Shown here piece by piece: positions 18,561-27,696 of a stretch of DNA of 64,000 nt (its first letter is position 1; the number at the start of each line of letters is the position of its first letter). The DNA lies in assembly GCF_013393385.1 (NCBI RefSeq), contig NZ_AP023239.1, forward strand, positions 2,666,001 to 2,730,000. Reading direction: 5' to 3'. The DNA is from Paenibacillus sp. URB8-2. Its GTDB lineage: Bacteria; Bacillota; Bacilli; Paenibacillales; Paenibacillaceae. The position numbers and the translations under genes are program-made. The notes beneath the pieces were generated by a model. That model was not told where the DNA came from. It saw nothing but the letters and a program-made list of their open reading frames with translations, and did no database searches.

Positions 18561-18590
18561 ATAATATCACAGTAAAAAATGCTTCGTCAA
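18561..18590 (-). promoter_or_regulatory. Sigma-A promoter of rpmB
   Basis: On the minus strand TTGACG (18585-18590), 18-bp spacer, TATTAT (18561-18566), about 45 nt before the rpmB start. Confidence 0.75.
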
Positions 18591-18704
18591 CCGATTCAAA
18601 AACATTTATTTCTTAGTTCGCTTATAGTACAATATAGATTAGTGCATTATGTCTATTTGGTGTCAGGTATGATGAGGCATGAAGGCTAGGAAGGGGAATT
18701 CTCA

Positions 18705-20483
18705 TTGAGTAAGCGTTCTATTAATGGAATTGATTTTACCGCGATGGTACTAGCCGGCGCGGAGAAGCTGCAGCAGCATGCGGAGCACGTCAATTCCCTG
18801 AATGTTTTTCCGGTTCCGGACGGAGATACGGGGACCAATATGAATCTAACGATGACGGCAGGCGCAGGTGAACTGCGGAAAAATAATTCCGCTTCCATCG
18901 GGCAATGCTCAGGTGTGCTGTCCAAAGGCCTGTTGATGGGTGCGCGGGGGAATTCCGGCGTTATTTTATCCCAGTTGTTCCGTGGATTTAGCCGCTATGC
19001 CGCGCAATACGAAGAGCTGAATTCGCAGCAGTTCGCGGCTGCGCTTCAAACCGGAGTGGATACCGCATACAAAGCGGTGGTCAAGCCGGTGGAAGGAACC
19101 ATTTTGACCGTAGCCAAGGAAGCTGCCAGACATGCTGTTTATTTAGCAAGACGGACTACCGATATTAATGAACTGATGACTGAAGTGCTGGTCAAGGCCA
19201 AAGAAGCACTTGCGGGAACGCCGGAGCTTCTGCCGGTACTCAAACAAGTGGGCGTCGTGGACTCGGGCGGTCAGGGGTTGGTCTATATATATGAAGGTTT
19301 TTTTGAGTATCTAGTGAACGGTCAATCGGCGGAAGCCGTAAAGGGACAAGCCACCAGCACAGCCACTTCTGCCGCTCCCGCAATTGCGCTCGCGAAGCCG
19401 GAAACGAAGCCGATGCCCATCCATTCTTCGGCCCAGTCGCAGCTTTCGACAGAGGATATCGAGTTCTTTTACGATATGGAATTCTTTATCAACCGTCAGC
19501 TGGGCGGCACCCCGGCGGCTGATTTCGATGAGGATCAATTTCGGAAAGCGTTATCGGTGAATGGAGATTCCATCATTGTAATTTCCGATGACGAGACGAT
19601 CAAGGTGCACGTTCACTCCAAGGCACCGGGCGAAGTTTTGAATCTTGCGCTGCTTTACGGAGAAATTACCCAGATTCATATTTTGAATATGCGTGAGCAG
19701 CACCGCGAGCTGCTGACCGCGGGGATGGATATCGCACCAAGTCCCGATGTATTTGCCGAAATTCCGGAGGAGAAGAGCAGTGTCGAGTCGCCTGCGGTTC
19801 CTCCGGCGGATGATTTGGCGCCATACGGGTTCATCGCGGTTTCCTCCGGCGACGGAATCACCGAGATATTCAAGAGTCTTGGCATCGATGTTGTGCTGGC
19901 GGGCGGACAGACGATGAATCCGAGTACGGAAGATTTCGTTAACGCGATATCGTCTATCTCGGCCAAGCATGTCTACCTCCTGCCTAATAACTCGAATATT
20001 GTCCTTGCCGCTCAGCAAGCGAAGGAACTGCTCGAAGGCGAGCGTGAGATTACGGTTATTCCAACCAAGAGTATTCCGCAGGGCATTGCGGCGGCTTTTG
20101 CCTTCAAGGAGGAAGAATCTGTGGAGAGTAACACTTCCGGTATGCTGGAGGCTCTGACTCGGGTTAAATCCGGGCAGGTTACGCATGCGGTGAGGGATAC
20201 GAAATACGAGGAAATGGATATCAAATCGGGCCAGTATATCGGTATTTCCAATTCCAAAATCGTCGCGGCCGCCGAGAACCTTCTGGGTGCCAGCCAGGCG
20301 CTGCTGTCCAACATGCTGGAGAGTGGAGACGAAATTGTGACCATCCTGACAGGTCAAGATGTCGATCCGGAGACTACGGAAGCCTTGGAAAGCTGGCTTG
20401 AAGCGAATTATCCCGACTCGGAGGTTGAAGTCCACGAAGGCGGCCAGCCGATCTACTACTATTTGTTCTCGGTAGAAGCTTAA
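18705..20483 (+). CDS. fakA: Fatty acid kinase ATP-binding subunit FakA (DAK2 domain, YloV)
   Basis: 592 residues. FakA phosphorylates fatty acids held by a FakB (DegV-type) protein, feeding exogenous fatty acids into phospholipids. N-terminal DhaL/DAK2 nucleotide-binding domain about residues 5-205 (PVPDGDTGTNMNLTM, ARGNSGVILSQ, DSGGQGLVYI), a linker rich in Ala/Pro, a middle domain about 245-340 and a C-terminal domain. TTG start at 18705 with AAGGGG upstream. In B. subtilis asp23/yloU precedes this gene; here it is absent. The adjacent degV gene is a natural FakB candidate. Confidence 0.92.
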   Translation: MSKRSINGIDFTAMVLAGAEKLQQHAEHVNSLNVFPVPDGDTGTNMNLTMTAGAGELRKNNSASIGQCSGVLSKGLLMGARGNSGVILSQLFRGFSRYAAQYEELNSQQFAAALQTGVDTAYKAVVKPVEGTILTVAKEAARHAVYLARRTTDINELMTEVLVKAKEALAGTPELLPVLKQVGVVDSGGQGLVYIYEGFFEYLVNGQSAEAVKGQATSTATSAAPAIALAKPETKPMPIHSSAQSQLSTEDIEFFYDMEFFINRQLGGTPAADFDEDQFRKALSVNGDSIIVISDDETIKVHVHSKAPGEVLNLALLYGEITQIHILNMREQHRELLTAGMDIAPSPDVFAEIPEEKSSVESPAVPPADDLAPYGFIAVSSGDGITEIFKSLGIDVVLAGGQTMNPSTEDFVNAISSISAKHVYLLPNNSNIVLAAQQAKELLEGEREITVIPTKSIPQGIAAAFAFKEEESVESNTSGMLEALTRVKSGQVTHAVRDTKYEEMDIKSGQYIGISNSKIVAAAENLLGASQALLSNMLESGDEIVTILTGQDVDPETTEALESWLEANYPDSEVEVHEGGQPIYYYLFSVEA

Positions 20484-20514
20484 GCCTTTTACATTAATTA
20501 AGGGGAGGTTTACC

Positions 20515-21375
20515 ATGAATCATACCGTTATCGTTACCGACAGCACATCCGATATTCCACCGTCCCTGGCGGAGGCTTATGGCATCGAAGTCGTGCCGCT
20601 TACCCTCATGTTCGGAGAGGAATCTTACCGCGACGGAATCGATATGACGCCGGAACAGTTCTATGAGCGCCTTCCCCGATCGTCGCAGCTGCCAACCACG
20701 TCCCAGCCGTCGCCGGTTGAATATATGAACGTATACCGAAATATTATGGAGCGTTATCCGCAGAGTCCGATATTGTCTTTCCATATCTCTTCCGGACTAA
20801 GCGGAACCTATCAGTCCGCTCTGCTCGCCAAGTCGATGCTGGAGGAAGAAGGCGAGCGGATAACTGTATTCGATTCCCTGTCGGCTTCTTACGGATTCGG
20901 CTTGCTGGTGGTCCATGCGGTCAGGTTATCCGCGGAAGGGAAAGGCCCGGAAGAGATTTTGGAATCGGTCGAACAACTGCGCCGCTCACGTAAGCTGTAT
21001 TTTCTGGTGGATACGCTTGAATATCTGCAAAAGGGAGGACGGATCGGCAAAGCGTCGGCTGTGCTCGGCACATTGCTCAATATCAAGCCGATTCTGTCCA
21101 TCGACCAGGAAGGCATCATTTATGCGGTAGAGAAAGTCAGAGGACGAAAAAAAGCGGTGGCCCGGATGATCGAGCTGTTCAAAGCCGATCTGCAAGGGAT
21201 CGACAAAATCAACGTGGCCGTCGGGCATACGGCTCAGCCTGAGGCCGGTGAAGAATTTATACGGGAGCTTTCTCAGCACTTCACCTTGGATGAGCAAGTG
21301 CTGACAAACGTAGGGCCAGTTGTAGGCAGTCATGTCGGCAACGGCACGCTTGCCGTATTTATTTGGCCCGCGTAG
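20515..21375 (+). CDS. DegV family fatty-acid-binding protein (candidate FakB)
   Basis: 286 residues. DegV proteins bind a fatty acid in a deep pocket and present its carboxylate to FakA. Seen: VTDSTSDIPPSLAE at the N-terminus, SGLSGTYQSALLA near residue 87, LEYLQKGGRIGKASA near 168 and HVGNGTLAVF at the end, all family hallmarks. AAGGGGAGG ribosome site. It starts 31 bp after fakA, so co-transcription is likely, and the pairing supports the FakB role (inference). Confidence 0.9.
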   Translation: MNHTVIVTDSTSDIPPSLAEAYGIEVVPLTLMFGEESYRDGIDMTPEQFYERLPRSSQLPTTSQPSPVEYMNVYRNIMERYPQSPILSFHISSGLSGTYQSALLAKSMLEEEGERITVFDSLSASYGFGLLVVHAVRLSAEGKGPEEILESVEQLRRSRKLYFLVDTLEYLQKGGRIGKASAVLGTLLNIKPILSIDQEGIIYAVEKVRGRKKAVARMIELFKADLQGIDKINVAVGHTAQPEAGEEFIRELSQHFTLDEQVLTNVGPVVGSHVGNGTLAVFIWPA

Positions 21376-21388
21376 GTGAGGGATGACT

Positions 21389-23440
21389 ATGACTCTGTCT
21401 TTGGATACAATCGAAGTTAAGCAAATTGGTGGCGTGAGCGCTCAAAAGCAGGCTGAGCTTCACGCCCTTGGCATTTTTACGGTAAAGGATTTGCTGGAGT
21501 ATTATCCTTTCCGTTATGAGGATTACCGTCCGAAATCGCTCAGCGAGGTGAAGCATGGGGACAAAGTGACGGTTGAGGCCAAGGTGATTGGTATACCGGT
21601 GCTTCAGCGGTTTGGAGGAAAGTCCCGTCTCAGCTGCAAAATGATGGCCGATCCGTGGATGTTTACGGCGACTTGGTTTAACCGGCACTATGTGCGCGAA
21701 CAACTGACCGCAGGCCGTCAGGTTGTTATCAGCGGGAAATGGGATCAGAAACGGTCGCAAATTACGGTGACCGATTATGAATTTCCGGACCGTGGGGAAG
21801 GGAAGACCGGGACACTTCAGCCGGTGTATTCCGTCGGCGGCAAAATTACGCAGAGCTGGCTTCGCAAGACGATTTCCCAGGCGCTGCTGCAATTCGGGGA
21901 TTTGATTCCCGAGATTTTGCCTCAGCCGATTATGCGTAAATACGAGTACATGCCCCGCAAGCGGGCGATTGCCACGATCCATCAGCCCGAGGATTCACGG
22001 GAAGGGCAGCAGGGACGCAGGCGGATGGTATACGAAGAGCTGTTTCTGTTTCAGCTCAAGGTTCAAGCTTTCCGCACGCTGAACCGGGGAAGAATGGACG
22101 GCATGGTTCATACGGTCGATAATGCGACCGTCCGCCAGTTCGTGCGCAGCCTTCCATTCGAGCTGACCAATGCCCAAAAGACAGCGGAGCTTGAAATTTT
22201 GCAGGATATGCGATCCTCATATTGTATGAACCGTCTGCTTCAGGGCGATGTGGGTTCCGGCAAAACGGCGCTCGCGGCAATCGCGCTGTTCGCGACGGTC
22301 CGCTCGGGCTTTCAGGGAGCGCTGATGGTGCCGACGGAAATTTTGGCCGAACAGCACAGCCGGTCGCTTCAGGCGATGTTTGAGCCTTTCGGTATCACGG
22401 TAGCTCTGCTGACTGGCAGTGTGAACGGCCGCAAGCGAAAGGATCTTCTCGCTTCGCTGCAAATGGGCCTCATAGAAATTGTCGTCGGAACCCATGCCTT
22501 GATTCAGGAAGATGTGTTCTTCAGGGAACTTGGCCTTGTTGTAACGGATGAGCAGCACCGGTTCGGTGTGAACCAGCGCAGCGTTTTACGGCGCAAAGGT
22601 TATAACCCGGATGTGCTTACGATGACCGCGACACCGATTCCGCGGACGCTGGCGATTACAGTCTTCGGGGACATGGATGTCTCCACTTTATCCGAACGTC
22701 CGAAGGGCCGCATCCCGATTTCGACCTACTGGGTGAAGCCGGACAAAATGGACAGGGTGCTGAATCTGATCCGCCGCGAGGTAGGTCAGGGCCGTCAGGC
22801 GTACTTGATCTGTCCGTTGATCGAGGAATCGGACAAGCTGGATGTGCAGAACGCCATTGATCTGCATATTCAGCTGTCGCAGGCTTTTCCCGATTACCAC
22901 GTAGGTCTGCTGCATGGCCGTATGACTCCCGGCGAGAAGGATGAAGTCATGCGCGCTTTTTATGATAATGAAGTTCAGGTGCTCGTCTCCACGACTGTCG
23001 TAGAGGTCGGCGTCGATGTGCCGAATGCCACGCTGATGATTATTATGGACGCCGACCGGTTCGGACTGTCCCAGCTCCATCAGCTTCGCGGACGGGTCGG
23101 ACGGGGAGAGCACGCTTCCTTCTGCGTACTGGTGGCTGATCCGAAATCGGAAGTCGGACGCGAGCGGATGACCGCGATGACCGAAACGGACGACGGATTC
23201 GAAGTCTCCCGGCGCGATCTCGAGCTTCGGGGGCCGGGGGATTTCTTCGGCACGAAGCAGAGCGGTCTGCCGGAATTCCGCCTCGCGGATATGACGGCCG
23301 ATTTTGCCGTCCTTGAGCAGGCTCGCGGCGATGCCGCCGAATTGCTGAGGGACGGCACCTTCTGGACATCCGCCGAGTATGCTCCGCTGCGAAGCTTTCT
23401 CCAGAAGGAACACATTTTTCAGGGCGATCTGATCGATTGA
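21389..23440 (+). CDS. recG: ATP-dependent DNA helicase RecG
   Basis: 683 residues. Branch-migration helicase that remodels stalled forks and Holliday junctions. N-terminal wedge/OB domain about 1-190, then superfamily 2 core: Walker A QGDVGSGKTALAA near residue 283, DEQHRFGVNQR near 388, TATPIPRTLA near 413, and VVEVGVDVPNATLMII and QLRGRVGRGEH farther on. ATG at 21389 is favoured over 21383 because GGTGAGG is better spaced. Starts 13 bp after degV; in Bacillus recG also follows the fakA region. Confidence 0.96.
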   Translation: MTLSLDTIEVKQIGGVSAQKQAELHALGIFTVKDLLEYYPFRYEDYRPKSLSEVKHGDKVTVEAKVIGIPVLQRFGGKSRLSCKMMADPWMFTATWFNRHYVREQLTAGRQVVISGKWDQKRSQITVTDYEFPDRGEGKTGTLQPVYSVGGKITQSWLRKTISQALLQFGDLIPEILPQPIMRKYEYMPRKRAIATIHQPEDSREGQQGRRRMVYEELFLFQLKVQAFRTLNRGRMDGMVHTVDNATVRQFVRSLPFELTNAQKTAELEILQDMRSSYCMNRLLQGDVGSGKTALAAIALFATVRSGFQGALMVPTEILAEQHSRSLQAMFEPFGITVALLTGSVNGRKRKDLLASLQMGLIEIVVGTHALIQEDVFFRELGLVVTDEQHRFGVNQRSVLRRKGYNPDVLTMTATPIPRTLAITVFGDMDVSTLSERPKGRIPISTYWVKPDKMDRVLNLIRREVGQGRQAYLICPLIEESDKLDVQNAIDLHIQLSQAFPDYHVGLLHGRMTPGEKDEVMRAFYDNEVQVLVSTTVVEVGVDVPNATLMIIMDADRFGLSQLHQLRGRVGRGEHASFCVLVADPKSEVGRERMTAMTETDDGFEVSRRDLELRGPGDFFGTKQSGLPEFRLADMTADFAVLEQARGDAAELLRDGTFWTSAEYAPLRSFLQKEHIFQGDLID

Positions 23441-23505
23441 GTCAATTGAAGACCCGTCCCGTCATATACTGAGAAAGATTGGATATGACGGGAGGTGCGG
23501 CAAGC

Positions 23506-23793
23506 TTGAGTTATCAACAATATGGAATCAGCCCGCAGCTGGTGGAGCGGATCAAGTTGAAGATGAAAAACCCGGCGGTCAAGGATCGGATTAAAAATCT
23601 GATAAATGGTTTAAGCAAGCAGCATCTGCAGGACCCCGGCGTGGTGCGCAGACTGGTGCACAATGCTTCGGGTATTCTGGGGGAAAGACTCACCTCCGTC
23701 CAGGAGGACAGCATAGTGAGATTTGTTATCGCCCAGAAAATCGATCCGAACAATACGTTCCATTTGATTCGTTTATGGGGAATGTTCCGTTAG
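23506..23793 (+). CDS. spoVIF: Stage VI sporulation protein F
   Basis: 95 residues. SpoVIF is a late mother-cell protein needed for normal coat assembly and spore resistance. Recognised by YQQYGISPQLVERIK at the start and by VRFVIAQKIDPNNTFHLIRLW near the C-terminus, both typical of the family. TTG at 23506 is chosen because GGGAGGTG lies 8 nt upstream; the open frame reaches 23479 but without a ribosome site. CATATACT just upstream resembles a sporulation -10, but no matching -35 was found. Confidence 0.85.
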   Translation: MSYQQYGISPQLVERIKLKMKNPAVKDRIKNLINGLSKQHLQDPGVVRRLVHNASGILGERLTSVQEDSIVRFVIAQKIDPNNTFHLIRLWGMFR

Positions 23794-23844
23794 TCAAGGA
23801 CGACGGGCCGTGTAAGCAAGCGGCCGATGTACAGCGGAGGAAGT

Positions 23845-23884
23845 AAAAAAGCGTTCCGGCTTTAAGGACCGGGAACGCTTTTTT
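23845..23884. terminator. Bidirectional terminator between spoVIF and khtU
   Basis: Perfect 13-bp stem AAAAAAGCGTTCC (23845-23857) / GGAACGCTTTTTT (23872-23884). Serves both convergent genes. Confidence 0.9.
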
Positions 23885-23922
23885 ATGTTATAAGGAAGAA
23901 AACGCAAGCGTCGCTCTCCCGG

Positions 23923-25173
23923 TTATCTTTCCTCGGAGGCGGGAGTGCGCTTCTGCGCCTGCGCCTTCCGCTTGATATGTTTGCTTTCCCACTTGAACAG
24001 CTTATCCAAAGCCTTGTAGATCACTTTGGATTCTTTGGTCAGCAGTGGGCCGAGAATCGCCAGAATCAGTACATACATGGCTGCGAACGGCTGCAAAATG
24101 GCGAGCAGTCCGCCCGCTTTGCCGAGATTGGCCATGATGATGGAGAATTCGCCGCGCGATACGATGGTCAGGCCGATGTTGGACGAAGCACGCGGGCTGA
24201 GGCCCGAGCTGCGTCCGGCAAGCAAGCCGGCGGCGAAATTGCCGAGCAGCGTGACGGCCACTGCCGCCAGTGAATACCATAAGGCTTCTCCGCCAAGGGA
24301 GAGCGGATCGATTGTGAGACCGAAGCTAAAGAAGAAGATGGCTCCGAAAAAATCGCGGAACGGAATAATCAGCTTTTCGATCCGTTTGACATGCTCCGTC
24401 TCCGCGAGAACGAGACCGACGAGCAGCGCTCCGATCGCTTCCGCGACATGAATGGTCTCGGAAAAGCCCGCCACGAGGAATAGAATGGCGAAAATGACCA
24501 GAGCGAACAATTCGCCGGAGCGGATATTAAGCGCCTTGTTAAGCAGGGGGACCAGTTTGCGGCCGACGACAAGCAGTCCCACCATGTAAACGAGGGCAAT
24601 GAGCGCCGACAGCAGCACTCCGCCAAGAGAGGAGGAACCGCTGAGCACCAGACCTGAAAGAATCGAAATGTAGACGGCCAGAAATACGTCCTCGAACATG
24701 ATGATGCCGAGAATCATTTCGGTCTCCGGATTGGCGGTGCGCTTCAGATCGACCAGAACCTTAGCCACGATAGCACTTGAGGAAATCGTTGTAATTCCGG
24801 CGATCACCAGCACTTCCTCGAACGGGAATCCAAGTCCCCAGCCGAGCAGCAGACCGAGGGAGAAGTTGATCAGAATGTAGATGGTCCCGCCTATAGCAAT
24901 CGATTTTCCCGCTTTAACCAGCCTGCCTACGGAGAACTCCAGCCCCAGATAGAACAACAGGAACAGAACGCCGATCCGGCCCATAAATTCAATCAGAGCG
25001 GCGCTTTCGATAAACCGGAAGTCCAGATGCCAAATATGAAAAGCATGCGGTCCGACCGCCATTCCGACCAAAATATAAAACGGGATGACGGAGAATCGGA
25101 ATTTCGCGGCTAATAATCCGGACAGCGCCACAAGCGCTATGGCCAATCCGATTTCAAATACGATATGGTTCAT
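23923..25173 (-). CDS. khtU: CPA2-family K+/H+ antiporter, KhtU-like
   Basis: 416 residues, about 11-12 membrane helices from residue 4 to 385, then a basic cytosolic tail (KHIKRKAQAQKRTP). A Na+/H+-exchanger fold of the KefB/KhtU branch with FLLFYLGLEFS near 70 and the paired-helix acidic motif region IMFEDVFLAVYIS near 158. In B. subtilis KhtTU exports K+ (also used against methylglyoxal and c-di-AMP-linked stress). Lies 3 bp after khtT, the regulatory subunit, in one operon. Confidence 0.85.
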   Translation of the reverse strand: MNHIVFEIGLAIALVALSGLLAAKFRFSVIPFYILVGMAVGPHAFHIWHLDFRFIESAALIEFMGRIGVLFLLFYLGLEFSVGRLVKAGKSIAIGGTIYILINFSLGLLLGWGLGFPFEEVLVIAGITTISSSAIVAKVLVDLKRTANPETEMILGIIMFEDVFLAVYISILSGLVLSGSSSLGGVLLSALIALVYMVGLLVVGRKLVPLLNKALNIRSGELFALVIFAILFLVAGFSETIHVAEAIGALLVGLVLAETEHVKRIEKLIIPFRDFFGAIFFFSFGLTIDPLSLGGEALWYSLAAVAVTLLGNFAAGLLAGRSSGLSPRASSNIGLTIVSRGEFSIIMANLGKAGGLLAILQPFAAMYVLILAILGPLLTKESKVIYKALDKLFKWESKHIKRKAQAQKRTPASEER

Positions 25174-25176
25174 CGA

Positions 25177-25671
25177 TCAACCACATCCATTCCGCAAAAT
25201 ATGCCTGAATTGTTTATGCTGCTCTCTCTCCCCTGCGACAACGACGATGCAGTCCGGCGTCAGTTCCAGCTCGGGTCCGGGGCTGATATGCTTGGTGTGA
25301 TTTTTTTCGATAACCGCTATTACGGTAACACCGGAACGGGCGCGGATATCGAGTTCGCCAATCGTATGGCCGATACAGCCGAACCCCGGCTCCAGACGGT
25401 ACCATTCAATAATCAGGTCGTCCAGAGCCACCTCGATGGATTCCAGCGACCGGGGCTTGTAAGTAACGCCGCCGATGATAGCCGAAATATATCTGGCTTC
25501 GTCATCGTCGAGTGTAACCATGGAAATGCTTTGATCCGGATCATCATATTCAAAATGATACAGCTCCCGCCGCCCGTCATCATGTACAATGATAGCGAGC
25601 TTATCGCCGCTGCGGGTATTTAGAACAAATTTTTTCCCGATTCCGGGCAAATCGCATTCTCTAAAATTCAT
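25177..25671 (-). CDS. khtT: KhtT-like regulatory subunit with RCK_C (TrkA_C) domain
   Basis: 164 residues. N-terminal about 70 residues form a KhtT-specific domain; the C-terminal half (about 75-160) is an RCK_C domain (IGELDIRARSGVTVIAVI, GPELELTPDCIVVVAG), the fold that binds c-di-AMP in B. subtilis KhtT. ATG at 25671 is used because GGAGG precedes it; the longer frame starting at 25689 places the ribosome site inside the coding region. Pairs with the adjacent antiporter as its gate. A KhtS counterpart was not found. Confidence 0.85.
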   Translation of the reverse strand: MNFRECDLPGIGKKFVLNTRSGDKLAIIVHDDGRRELYHFEYDDPDQSISMVTLDDDEARYISAIIGGVTYKPRSLESIEVALDDLIIEWYRLEPGFGCIGHTIGELDIRARSGVTVIAVIEKNHTKHISPGPELELTPDCIVVVAGEREQHKQFRHILRNGCG

Positions 25672-25731
25672 AATCAAACCAGCCTCCAATGAGTAAAAGT
25701 CGTATATTTGCAGTATCGTCCACCTATGACT

Positions 25732-26109
25732 TCAGCCGCACGGAGAGTAAGCCACATAATTCGAGGTGTATTTAAGCGGATACAGAAGCAGGCGCTTCAA
25801 CAGATTATAGATAAGCGGATAAAATAACCCGAATAGCAAAGGCAATGCGTAAGGCTTCAACTCGGCAGGATAGCTCTGTTCAATAGGAAGACGGGATAAG
25901 GCGCCTGGAAAATGAGGGTGCGGATGCTGGCGGGCCGAAGTCACCGCAAAATGGTGAGCCTGCTTTTCGATACCTTTTGCCGCGTTGTCCTGAGCCGATG
26001 GGCTGTTCCAATCGACGACAGCGAATGCCGGAAGGGCCAGCGCAAGGAGAATTGCCAAAGCGAGCCGAATTAGCCCATTCCGCGCATTTCGATCTATATA
26101 TTGAGTCAA
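25732..26109 (-). CDS. Hypothetical exported or membrane protein
   Basis: 125 residues. TTG start at 26109 with an excellent AAGGAGGTG. A hydrophobic segment near residues 13-31 (LALAILLALALPAFAVV) looks like a signal peptide or anchor; a His/Pro stretch (QHPHPHFPG) lies near 60 and a second hydrophobic stretch near 85-105. I do not recognise a family. It lies 60 bp upstream of khtT in the same direction, with no terminator seen between them, so it could be co-transcribed. Confidence 0.6.
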   Translation of the reverse strand: MTQYIDRNARNGLIRLALAILLALALPAFAVVDWNSPSAQDNAAKGIEKQAHHFAVTSARQHPHPHFPGALSRLPIEQSYPAELKPYALPLLFGLFYPLIYNLLKRLLLYPLKYTSNYVAYSPCG

Positions 26110-26207
26110 AAGGGCACCTCCTTGGCCGATCTAGTGTTAAAATCATAACATAGCCTTACTCTTGAGCCAAATGGCAAGCTAGAGCCAATAGAACGGGGGA
26201 GAAATAA

Positions 26208-26411
26208 ATGAAACTATGGAGCGGGCAATTCCCGACAGAGCCAGCACGGATTTACTATGTAACGTATGAGTTTCAGAATGGCGCCAGGATTGAACTGGAG
26301 GTTCCTGACAATATGTACGGACTGGTAGTGGAAGGAGACCGGGGAGAGCTGACTTATCAAGGTACGAGATTCAAAGGCTTTAAACGGGCAGCCGGGAATG
26401 TTGGACGTTAA
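26208..26411 (+). CDS. Small DUF2500-like protein
   Basis: 67 residues. The pattern YYVTYEFQNGARIELEV...YGLVVEGDRGELTYQGTRFKGFKR is that of the soluble part of DUF2500 proteins, but the usual N-terminal membrane helix is missing, so this is a short form. GGGGGAG precedes the ATG. Function unknown for the family. Convergent with the NlpC/P60 gene. Confidence 0.65.
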   Translation: MKLWSGQFPTEPARIYYVTYEFQNGARIELEVPDNMYGLVVEGDRGELTYQGTRFKGFKRAAGNVGR

Positions 26412-26454
26412 GCGCCAAGACTAAAGTCACTGGGAAAAAGCGAATGAGCGCGCC

Positions 26455-27375
26455 CTAAAGGACGCGCCGCATATGCAGAATGACATTGTTCCAATACCCG
26501 CTGTCCAGCTTGCTGATCTGAACTCCGGGGGAGCCCCAGGTGTGTATAAACTCTCCGCCTCCGATATATATGCCGACATGGCCGGGAATGGTGTCTCTTT
26601 CGAACCGTCCGGGAACAGTGAAGAAAATAAGATCACCGGGCTGAAGCTGCTGACGGCTGACGGATCTGCCGAGATTGTCCTGATCTTTAGCGAGCCGCGG
26701 CAAATTCACGTCAAACTTTTTGAAGACATGGCGGGTAAAGGAAGAACAGTCGAATTTTTTCGATTCCTCGTAAGGCGCCGCCCCGAAATCATAAGGAACG
26801 CCCAGATATTTTTTGGCATAGGAAATCAGCTCGCCGGCTTGATCCGATGACATACTTTGAATGCGGAAAGGCTTGTCCGGTGCAGCCGGATTTTGCTTAT
26901 CGTCCGCGGTACGTTCTCTCGGCGTGTCAATGGAGATTTCGCCGCTGCCGGGGTTCAAGCTGACCTTCGATTGAAATAATTTCGACAGCGAACCCGTCGT
27001 TATATAGATTTTTCCGTCTCGCCGCATAGGCGCTTCCGGCAGAGTGCAGGTTTTACCGAGGGAGAAGGCCTCTGCGGAGCCCGGTCGCACTTTGTACATC
27101 ACGTCGCTGTAGCCGATCTTGGCATAACCGCCTCCCCCGGGTTCCTCCTCTATCCGATAGCCTAATGATTTAGCCGCAGGTTCAAGGGGAATCCACGTTT
27201 TGCCCGAAGAGTCGGTAACTGGCAGCTTCTCGACATAACCTTGAGGCTGGACGGAAGGATTAACGGCATTGGCGCGGGGCTGACCGGTGTTATTGGTGTT
27301 TCCGCAGGCCGATGCGACTACAGCAGCAGACAGCACTGAGCTCAAGAGCAGCAGTTTTTTTTGAGTTGCGTTCAT
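26455..27375 (-). CDS. NlpC/P60-family cell-wall peptidase, lipoprotein
   Basis: 306 residues. Lipoprotein signal peptide with the lipobox VVASAC at about residues 19-24; a copper-amine-oxidase-like stalk domain about 45-160; an NlpC/P60 catalytic domain about 180-305. Catalytic Cys in KKFDCSSFTRHVF near residue 215, catalytic His in PGHVGIYIGGGEFIH near 273. Such enzymes cut D-Glu/meso-DAP peptide links in peptidoglycan; the stalk domain probably binds wall material. ATG with GGAG 8 nt upstream. A GC-rich dyad overlaps its stop codon but lacks a T-tract. Confidence 0.88.
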   Translation of the reverse strand: MNATQKKLLLLSSVLSAAVVASACGNTNNTGQPRANAVNPSVQPQGYVEKLPVTDSSGKTWIPLEPAAKSLGYRIEEEPGGGGYAKIGYSDVMYKVRPGSAEAFSLGKTCTLPEAPMRRDGKIYITTGSLSKLFQSKVSLNPGSGEISIDTPRERTADDKQNPAAPDKPFRIQSMSSDQAGELISYAKKYLGVPYDFGAAPYEESKKFDCSSFTRHVFKKFDVNLPRLAKDQDNLGRSVSRQQLQPGDLIFFTVPGRFERDTIPGHVGIYIGGGEFIHTWGSPGVQISKLDSGYWNNVILHMRRVL

Positions 27376-27531
27376 ATCTCACGCTCCATATTCAAAATTG
27401 TAGACTCAGTATGCTCTGCGCTCTTCTTTTTATGTGGCTCGGCAAAAGGAAATGATTGTAAGGAATGATCCGGATGAATGGTTTGAAGAACCGGCTTGCG
27501 CGGATAATGTAGAACATTCGGTTTTTTCAGA

Positions 27532-27560
27532 TTGACGAAAATAGGACCCGCATATAATAT
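27532..27560 (+). promoter_or_regulatory. Sigma-A promoter of the ABC importer operon
   Basis: TTGACG (27532-27537), 17-bp spacer, TAATAT (27555-27560). The implied leader is about 130 nt. Confidence 0.75.
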
Positions 27561-27567
27561 AGTTTCA

Positions 27568-27680
27568 TAGAATGCCGGTATGGAGGCGGTTTGCCGCTTG
27601 CATTTGCTTTATCGCTTTGATCTATAAAAGCGACAATGCTTCGGCGCACGTTTCGATGCATGTGCTGATAATATTACGAG
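27568..27680 (+). promoter_or_regulatory. Long leader of the ABC importer operon
   Basis: About 130 nt between the promoter and the first gene. It holds a hairpin GGCGG-TTTG-CCGCT near 27592, a 7-bp stem TCGCTTT...AAAGCGA near 27613-27634, and a GCAC...GTGC pair near 27645. It does not match T-box, purine, TPP or other riboswitch sequences that I know. No terminator seen inside it. Confidence 0.35.
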
Positions 27681-27696
27681 AAGAGGGGATTTTTAC

